From NCBI GenBank assembly GCA_964019165.1, contig OZ025273.1, positions 425,501 through 489,500 of the forward strand: DNA of 64,000 nucleotides, given 5' to 3'. This DNA comes from Mastigias papua (taxonomy: Eukaryota; Cnidaria; Scyphozoa; Rhizostomeae; Mastigiidae). Both the position numbers and the translations under genes were made by a program. Positions 56,614 to 64,000 of this stretch are shown here, piece after piece. How positions within the stretch are numbered: the stretch's first letter is position 1; each line of letters starts with the position of its first letter. The notes under the pieces are model-generated. The model did no database searches. It worked only from the letters and a program-made list of their open reading frames with translations, and was not told the DNA's origin.

Positions 56614-58838
56614 GACACTGCTTCGAGAAAGAAATGGCAGGTGAGCTACGGTATTTCAAGACGTTGTGTTGAATTCTAGCCTTAGACATGCTTTATACAT
56701 GAAATCATAGATTGACTAGAAAAATGGATGTCTCATTTCATAGCAGAATGGGAAAGAGTGAGTCGACTAAAAGCAACGCTAATACTTTGCATTAATTGCT
56801 GAAAATCATATGAAATAACACAAGAGGTTTATAACCGTTGGAGCTGCTGAAAGTGAAATGCTGGAATGCATTAGATAACAACTGTATCTTTTGTTGTTTG
56901 CAATAAATGAAACAGTGGACATATTGCATGCGCTGAGTTTAAAATGCACAAAAGACATGAAAAGCTGCGCAACAGACAGGAACTGCCAACCACACACATT
57001 GACTGGCACGCAAATGAATGGAGTGGATCGAATGATAATATGGCATCATTGCGTAATGCCCAAGAAATCCCGATAACACAACATACCGCATTCCACTATT
57101 GTTTTATTTTACGTCCAGATTTAATCTTTGATATCAAACAAAGCAGCTAATGATAGTTGAATTAAGCCGTCTTCAACCAAACAAAAATAAAACAACAAAC
57201 AAATTGGAAAGGTTCCTTCGACATTTGCAATGCAGGGGGGCTTTAGTAAATCTCGATATAGCTCACCAAGTCAAACTCAGACATAGTCTTGTTATATTGA
57301 AAGGGCTTTAAAAATAACACCCAGAAAACGGCTTGCAAACGGTTTAAGACAGAGTCACAAATATGCAATCTTACGAGTGATTTCCATCTTACTTTACGCT
57401 CGAACTAGCTTCCGAATAATTCATGTGCCGGCCATTCCGTCAATCTGGAAAGACAGACAAGCCATAAAGAAACGTGTACATTAGAAAGCAAACTAAGTTA
57501 GTTGGGGGAATTAATGATTGTTTGATTAAAGTGAGGCCGTCGTTATTACGCGGTATTTGCACATGTACATAAACTCCATATAGTATTGTAGTTGTTTATA
57601 GCAGTATAAGGGTGGAACTAACTGGTGGTTTTGATATTGGTTTTATGTAATGATGGAAACAGAAGTAGGCTTCTTAAAACTAAGGAACATTGAGTTTTGT
57701 AACCTCTCAGTTTCTGTAAACTAACATTTTCGTTGATTATTTACTTGTATGATGAAGGCCAGGCGCGCAATTTCGGGGTAGGTCAGTCCTGGGACCTAGA
57801 CCCCTGGCTTTTTTCTCAAACAGGAAAAAGTGCCTTTTTACTTGGAGAATTTTAAAAATGTTCATTGTATTTTTGCTACGTAAACCTGCTTACAATCTTT
57901 ACTAAACATGAAAGTAACGATATTCTCAAACTCCCCGTACGCTTTCTTTTCTTTCTACAGTTGAAAAATATGATTTCGAGATGCATTCTCTTTTAGAAAC
58001 TGTTAAGTGTGCCTTTTTTCTTGATTAGATCCATGCCCTCAAAAATTCCTAGCTGCGCCTGTAGGCATACCATAAACAAAATAGGCCTATCTCGTCTTGT
58101 CAAAGGATAGATATAAGTCACTCGTATGGTGGTAAACATGTACATAATAAAACATTTCTAGAATAGCAGACATTCTTAAGTTCTATTATCTATATTTCGT
58201 TAAGTGCTATGACGATATTTTGACACTAGTTTGGTGTTTCTTCCTTGAAACTCTCCAAATTATTCCATTATGCAGGAATGTCAAGTGTCATAGCTTTTCA
58301 GTGTCCCATAGCAGAAACTGTCAGTAGTATATAGTGACAATATATGGAAATCGAGGCCACTTTTGATTGGAAATGGCTAAAAAACATCAATGGCCACTGT
58401 TTAGAGCATCACACTTCGGCATCTCTCTCCGAACAACTATTGCTATACTTATACGGCTAGCTTCACTTCTTTTTGTCCGAAGTCTTTCGTTGAATCTTCC
58501 ATTTCTCATTCTACGTCTTACGATTGCTGCACACAAGTAAGGTCTACATAATGGTATACGAAATTTTCACTTTTATAGTTATTCAGAAATCGTGGTCAGA
58601 GAGTGATCATAGTAAATTCACAAGATTTGATGGCCTCGTATCTAAGACAACAGTTTATGTACGAGACAACATGTCATGTTAGACGACATAACATGCACGT
58701 GACAGAACCACTTAACTTTCAAAGTAAGACTAGGTAAATATTACACCACTGCATATAAGACTTCAAATTCATTCTCTCAAAAGTAACATTCACCACACAC
58801 AACTCGTTAAATCACATTGCATTGGTTCAACAAAATTA
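56614..58838. other. Intergenic, no gene seen
   Basis: Short overlapping frames at 56806-57150 on both strands show no recognisable sequence. A patch at about 57765-57820 (ggcgcgcaatttcggggtag and cctagacccctgg) looks like a fragment of a dispersed repeat, but no boundaries are visible. Confidence 0.45.
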
Positions 58839-59891
58839 CTAACTTTTATTGCTATATAATCTCTTCTTGTCCATCATATCATTCATCACTGAATCTGATA
58901 TTGCCTTTCTTAACTCACCTTTCTCTTTCATATATTTTGCACAAATTTCAACCTTTTCCCTTTCTGTTTCTAACTTCAACCTATCAATTTCCAAGCAATA
59001 ATTCCTATCCATTTGCTCTCTTTGATATCTCAGAATCCCAACCTCTCTTTCATATTCCTTTATCGTTTCTTGCCACACTTGCATTTCAGTTTTCATTCTT
59101 TCTTCGTATTCTCTATCTAGCTTTTTCTTATATTCCAAACAATTATTTGTTATCTCTTCCTCTAGATATTTTTTCTCTTTCATAAATATTTCAGTTAATT
59201 CACGTTTTTGCTTCCGAAAAACTTCTCCAACTTCAAATAATTCATCTTCCCGTGCTGACAATGCTTCTTCAGTTCTACCTCTTCTCTCGCACTTCAAGGA
59301 GACTTCTTCCGAATTTTCATTAAAAATTTCTCTCAGCCAAACAACACACGATCTATTAATGTTGAATGAACAAAGATCATTTTCTAATGATTGACATTTC
59401 GATGGCTCATAATTCTTTAATTCAATAACCAGCCGCTTCAGTATTCGCTTTAATTCACTTTCCACCTCAGCTATAAGGTTCATCTGTTCTTCAACACTCC
59501 GCTTCAAACTCTTCCTTTCAATTTCAAACAATAGCCGCAGCCTATTACCTTTTTTCTTGTACTCATCATCATATTTTGATTCGATTTCAGACATTTTACA
59601 ATCAATTATACATTTTAATCTATCTACCTCGGCTTCATATTCCTTAATCTCATTTTCATAAGCTCTCTTTAATGATGCTTTTTCACGAGCAAATTTTGCC
59701 ACGAGCTCTTCTTTTTCCCTTTCAAACTCCTCAACCAATGAAGCTTGTCTCAAAAGCCTAGATCTACTTGTTTGTGTGTCTGATTCTTCGCTCTGTATAA
59801 AAGCGTTGTTCTTTGAGAACATTTCAAAGTACTTTTTCATTTCATTACATGCCGTGTCGTCGCATTGAATCCCTATTGAACAGCTAGTCAT
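58839..59891 (-). CDS. Intronless coiled-coil protein, minus strand
   Basis: A 350-codon frame beginning MTSCSIGIQCDDTACNEM. After a short polar N-terminus with Ser/Thr sites (SEESDTQTSRSRLLRQAS), coiled coil covers residues about 50-175 (VEEFEREKEELVAKFAREK) and 205-345 (FRKQKRELTEIFMKEKKYLE). The break at about 175-200 holds a non-helical segment with CSFNINRSCVVWLREIF. The polyadenylation hexamer AATAAA (58845-58850) overlaps the last codons, four bases before the end of the TAG, so the 3' UTR must be very short if it is used. It is transcribed opposite to the other three coiled-coil genes and shares their Glu/Lys-rich heptad style. No orthologue recognised. Confidence 0.75.
   Translation of the reverse strand: MTSCSIGIQCDDTACNEMKKYFEMFSKNNAFIQSEESDTQTSRSRLLRQASLVEEFEREKEELVAKFAREKASLKRAYENEIKEYEAEVDRLKCIIDCKMSEIESKYDDEYKKKGNRLRLLFEIERKSLKRSVEEQMNLIAEVESELKRILKRLVIELKNYEPSKCQSLENDLCSFNINRSCVVWLREIFNENSEEVSLKCERRGRTEEALSAREDELFEVGEVFRKQKRELTEIFMKEKKYLEEEITNNCLEYKKKLDREYEERMKTEMQVWQETIKEYEREVGILRYQREQMDRNYCLEIDRLKLETEREKVEICAKYMKEKGELRKAISDSVMNDMMDKKRLYSNKS
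58845..58850 (-). terminator. AATAAA polyadenylation signal overlapping the ORF end
   Basis: On the minus strand the last codons read AGC-AAT-AAA-AGT-TAG. The hexamer is canonical and lies inside the coding region. Confidence 0.6.
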
Positions 59892-61451
59892 CTCAATAGA
59901 CTGGCAACTTGTTCAACCTTCTTCTTGATAAACACTCTCTACGAGCTCTGTTCGTTGCAAACTAGATCCAATATCAAATCTTGAAAAACGTTTTGATTTA
60001 TCGAACTTATCCTGTAATGTAATACACACGCATTCTTTTCGAGAAATTCTAACTTGCGTATATCACCTAGGCCTATTCCAATGTTGCGCACGTGTATTGT
60101 AAGACCACAACAAAACGCGTATTCATCCACCAGTTGTTTCTTTGTTGCTATCATTTGATTTTAGGACTCGCATGAATAAACATGCATAGGCTGCGACTGG
60201 TCCCTCTTCGTTAGTTCTTTGTAACCAACTTAGAATGAACATGCCCTTCCGTCTACAGATCTATGCGCCTTGTTTCAACTTGAACAGCCCTGCCGCTTTG
60301 TACATAGCCCAGCATACCATAGACCACTAACCAATCAACACTCAAAGTCTGGTGATGATTTGGCAATACGCAGAATCACCTGTCTAGTTTGCTCGATAGC
60401 TCTAATAGTCGCAATAAGATCCCTTGTGATAAGGATGTGCAGTAGAGATAAAACGGAGATATCAATGGTCGGGGAGACAGCAAGCAGAAATGGACAAACA
60501 TACCACACTTTTGTCAACATAGAACGACACTATATTGTTAATGCTACAACTTCACTCATAATCACAAAGATTTACTCAGATGATTAAAAACAGAAAAAAC
60601 AAATTCATATTAAATGATAAGCATTATCTTCGGCCGAAGGGTGGAGATATGTGGCCTGCCTGTTTGTAGTACTTTGCCCTACTCAAAACCCTTCGCTCAT
60701 CTTTGAGGAAACTTACAAAATATGCACAGTTGAGTTTGTTTTGATGGTGGAGTAATTCTTTTAGGAACTTAGATGCCTTCTACTTCTGGCAGTAGAAGAA
60801 TAAATGAAGACTCTATATACTCAAAATCATACAATATCAAAAAGATTATAAAAATTTTAATCTCATTTGAAAAGAATTGACAATCGAAATAGTCTCTAAA
60901 ACGCAACAGATCTCAAATGCATCAATGGGTTTCAGAGAGAGCGGATGTTCAACTATAGAATACAAAAAATTATCAAATAAGAATTATCAAAGAAAAGGAG
61001 AATCAGTTTAGTGAGCAAAAGTGGAACTATAAATGTAACGTTTCTATCACAACAAAATAACTGATGAACAATGTCACTATTGATTTAGTTAAAAAATAAA
61101 ACTACAAATATGTCATTTGGAGAGAAACATGAATACAAACAGTTTACCAGCAAAATCATTTCACATTTAAAGGCATCTTGCCTCATTGACTTTCTCCACA
61201 AACCACTATAAGATAAAAAAGAACTAGATAAGTGAAAGAGTATTTATGCGACATAAAGAAAAGAAATTGAAACGGAAAAGAATATAAAGTAAAGAATTTT
61301 CAGCTAGTGTACTAGGAAAATATCATTAATGTAATATATTGATAACAACAGGATCTTACAGCAAACACCTTCAACATAAAGCAATATTATTACAACTAAA
61401 AACAACACAAATCAGCAAACAGCAACACAAATGAACAAAAAGAATATATAC
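59892..61451. other. Intergenic or intronic, no gene supported
   Basis: It contains the upstream side of the 59891 gene. The plus-strand frame at 60270-60587 (105 codons) has a weakly hydrophobic middle but no domain or splice support. The rest is AT-rich and may be intron of the candidate gene at 61452-63970. Confidence 0.4.
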
Positions 61452-63970
61452 CTTGGCGATGTCTTCAGATTGTAATGATACACTTCTTTCAGGCATTTCC
61501 TTTGAGAAAAATGATTTTTTTGCATCCTAAACAAAATAAAAAGGAAGGAATAAGTATCGACTAAGGCAAAAATAAAATCTCAGCTGGTACAAAATCACTT
61601 ATCAAAATTGAAAAAGAATCTTGCACTTTCAAAAAAAATAAAAGTTTAGTGTCTATTGTAAGGACCTGCTGCAAAAAGTTTTAAGAAAGCAGAAAAAATG
61701 TTTCAGATTACTGACAGGCTTTCAACTTTATCCTGAAAGAAGTTCAGCTATATTTACATTGATAGAATTACAGATTTACCTGGCTTTTGGAATTACAGAT
61801 GTACCTGGCTTGTGTAATAAGAGCTCAAAGCACAATGATGCTATCAAACTGTATGGATTTAGTGGTTTGGAAAGGAGGCTGAAGACATGGAAAGGAAATT
61901 AGTTTTCCATGAACCAAACATAGAAAACAAATGGATAAAAAATAAATGAGCCTGAATTCAACAAAAACAGCAAAAAATCAGAGCACAGCTATTTTATCCC
62001 AAAAAATATTAAAAAATGGAAATAAAAAAGATACGCCAGTTGATCTGTAAGAAGCATGAGACGAAATTGTGAAGGAGCTAAGACTGCAAGGTCAAACAAG
62101 GAGAATGAACATGAAGAGGTCAATGAACAATAAAATCATTTCAAAACTGTTTGGTGATATTGTCATGATAAACAGACGCAAAAATCACGCTGGGAGTTTA
62201 GAATTTCATATAAAAGTTTAACGATCCTAAGAAAAAGATTATGGCAAATGCAGGGGGTTCTTACTGTTAGCGCTAGAAAGACAAATCCATTACGATCCTG
62301 CGGAGGAGAGAATGACAGTCCGATTTTTGCCTATCCTGTAAAATGCTTACTGCAGATTATGCGCGCAAAGTGCGCGGTTGGCAGAAAACATGTTTGAAAT
62401 ATCAAAACTACAAACAACTCATATATTACAAAAGGGACGGGGAGGTGCTGAAATGAGAAGTGAGATCAAATTCTGATAAATTAAACGTCTCGTGCCAAAA
62501 TGTGAAGTTTGACTGTAAGCAATGAAAATTCTTAATCAAAAGGCAAAGAAAGAGAGCTTAAAAAATACCACGGAATGAAGCTTGAAAACAACAGCTGATT
62601 TAAAACATTCCACATCAGTTCGAAATGAAGTGAATGGAATCTGCCACTTTGACACCCAGTCATCTAGCAAATCTCCTTTTCCAATCAAAATCACTTTCCT
62701 TGAAAAAGGTACAAAATGTTTCAAGACAGTTTTAAGTATGACAAGAAACCATTACACGTAAGATTTAGTCATTTCTAAAGACGTACTAATATCAAATTAT
62801 TTCAAAATTGCTAACATCTATTATGGTAGGACAAAACTACAAAAACTCTATCTGTTTCACTTTACTGCATTAAATGCTTTGATGATCGATAAAACTTCGT
62901 GTTACTAGTGATAGAGATTTTCGCATAGAAAGGTTGTTAAACTAGGAAACACTTCTAAAATACAAGTGAAATTTGATATGTAGTATGAAAGAAAAAGTTT
63001 TGAACTCATTTTTAACACCTCAACGCTGTTTGAAAACATAATGATGACTATGATTCTGAGAAAGAGGCTAAACTTTCACTAGGATAATGGTCAAATGCAT
63101 TATTTCCGGTTGGGGTACATTCGACATCTAGTATATTTAACATCTAAAGGAGGCGTTGTCAAAAGGCACCAGTCAAAATGAATGCATCACCAATAAAGTG
63201 GTTTGTGCGAATGCATTAAGAAATATTTTCATATAACATCATGACGTCATATAGCATCATGACATCCAGAAAACTGCTGAAATAAGGTCTCAGAGTTGGA
63301 CTTCGACTTATAATCTGAAACTGAGGCTGAAATTGAGGTTGAGATTGAGGATGAGACTAAGCCAATAAGCATTTGAAAGAGGAATCATGAATGGACACTT
63401 GAATAATCACAGAAAATTTGTTTAATTTCCTTTTATATGATTATTGAATTCACGATCAGACGAGTAAGTCAAAAATAAATTGGAACTTATCACAACACCC
63501 TTTCCTCCCTCTGAATGAAGACAGTTCACTATCGATTGCTTTGCATTACGTAAAAAGAAATGAAAAACCCAACACTTTTAAATTTTATCAAAATATTGAG
63601 AAAATAAAATAGAAGGATGTGAAAAAGAGAGAAATGGCCAAAGAAGTGGGGAATTAGGGGGACTAACTTATCTGTCACAAAAAGAAATGTCTTTGAATCA
63701 ACCATAGCATGTGAATAGTAAGAGTCAGTTTTTGCAAATTTCCCTTTCTCTGCTTCCTACAACATAACAAGAATAAAATGAAATAAATGAAATAAATGAA
63801 ATGGAATAAGAATCATAACTGAGATAAAAAAAGTAGTTGCAAAAATAAAACTGAAAATATTGGTTGATTGGTAATTTCTATTTCTATTGGAAGCAAAAAG
63901 TTTTATAAACAAATGTTACCATTAAGATTTTGTTTCCAGCAGCTTCATAAAAAATGTAAGGACGCAGAAC
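61452..63970 (-). CDS. Candidate multi-exon gene entering from the right edge (partial)
   Basis: Four short minus-strand segments are bounded by good acceptors and donors, are open in phase 0, and would join in frame: 63920-63970 (17 codons, VLRPYIFYEAAGNKILM), 63679-63756 (26 codons, starting EAEKGKFAKTDSYY), 62265-62297 (11 codons, DRNGFVFLALT) and 61452-61526 (25 codons, starting DAKKSFFSKEMPERS). Acceptors have clear pyrimidine tracts (gtcttttttcattgtag, ctctcctccgcag, tattttgtttag). Donors are ATG/GTAACA, TTT/GTGACA, ACA/GTAAGA and AAG/GTATAT. The second and last exons start with similar patterns (acidic-A-x-K-x-x-F-x-K). The 5' end lies outside the window and the 3' end is not found. 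No family recognised; chance splice-like signals remain possible. Confidence 0.4.
61527..62264. other. Candidate intron, no other feature
   Basis: AT-rich sequence between two candidate minus-strand exons. A small local duplication (tacctggctt twice, near 61779 and 61803) is the only structure seen. Confidence 0.35.
62298..63678. other. Candidate intron with a CRE-like site
   Basis: AT-rich sequence. It includes the 10-bp palindrome ATGACGTCAT (63241-63250), a perfect CRE/ATF-type site, within a short direct repeat (catcatgacgtcat and catcatgacat). An impure gaggctgaaattgag repeat lies at about 63322-63355. A minus-strand frame at 62536-62724 is not supported by splice phase. Confidence 0.4.
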
Positions 63971-64000
63971 CTACAATGAAAAAAGACGTAAAACTTAGCA

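Noticed and set aside
60270..60587. Plus-strand frame of 105 codons with a short hydrophobic middle
   Set aside because: No recognisable family, no splice or polyadenylation support, and a competing frame on the other strand.
62536..62724. Minus-strand frame starting MKHFVPFSRK as a further exon of the right-edge gene
   Set aside because: The available acceptor gives phase 1, which does not fit the phase-0 neighbours, and no good donor follows.

Overview
The window is nuclear DNA of an animal, most likely a marine invertebrate. It is AT-rich, its genes have GT-AG introns with lengths of hundreds of bases, it carries a poly(A)-tailed non-LTR retrotransposon of the CR1/L2-like group with a virus-like 2A motif (such 2A-bearing elements are known from sea urchin, amphioxus, molluscs and cnidarians), and about two thirds of it is satellite DNA. 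The species cannot be named from the sequence.

Region 1 (1-40770) is one satellite array with a 107-bp monomer, roughly 335 copies, with three dyad-symmetric elements per monomer. It was built by repeated duplication of multi-monomer blocks of many sizes (4, 5, 6, 8, 9, 11, 12, 13, 16 and 18 monomers, plus one copy shifted by about 5 kb). It is split by a single 4.9-kb LINE on the minus strand (about 21786-26726). The LINE has ORF1 (signal-like N-terminus, 2A peptide, coiled coil, RRM-like domain) and an APE endonuclease/reverse transcriptase ORF2. ORF2 follows the ORF1 UAG in the same frame and has no AUG before the endonuclease domain. A further in-frame TAA sits where the endonuclease Glu motif should be. 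Eleven bases just after the ORF1 stop are perfectly complementary to eleven bases in the 3' UTR. Region 2 (40771 to about 42400) is the decayed edge of the array.

Region 3 (44.2-64 kb) is gene-bearing. It holds four coiled-coil protein genes: an eight-exon plus-strand gene whose exons I could join into about 1091 codons (44233-49662), two intronless plus-strand ORFs (52045-53217, with an N-myristoylation motif; 55864-56613), and one intronless minus-strand ORF (58839-59891) whose polyadenylation signal overlaps its last codons. The four share Glu/Lys-rich heptad sequence with recurring F-x-x-E-K-x-x-L patterns and may be a local family of cytoskeletal or scaffold-type proteins, but I recognise no named orthologue. 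At the right edge, four short phase-0 candidate exons on the minus strand suggest a further gene running in from beyond the window. Between the genes lie microsatellites, a 28-bp minisatellite, two copies of a roughly 320-bp unit embedded in (ATC)n, G-tracts and a small inverted repeat.

The most interesting signals are the LINE's expression layout (2A skipping plus possible stop-codon readthrough aided by a 3' UTR interaction) and the compensated palindrome in the satellite.
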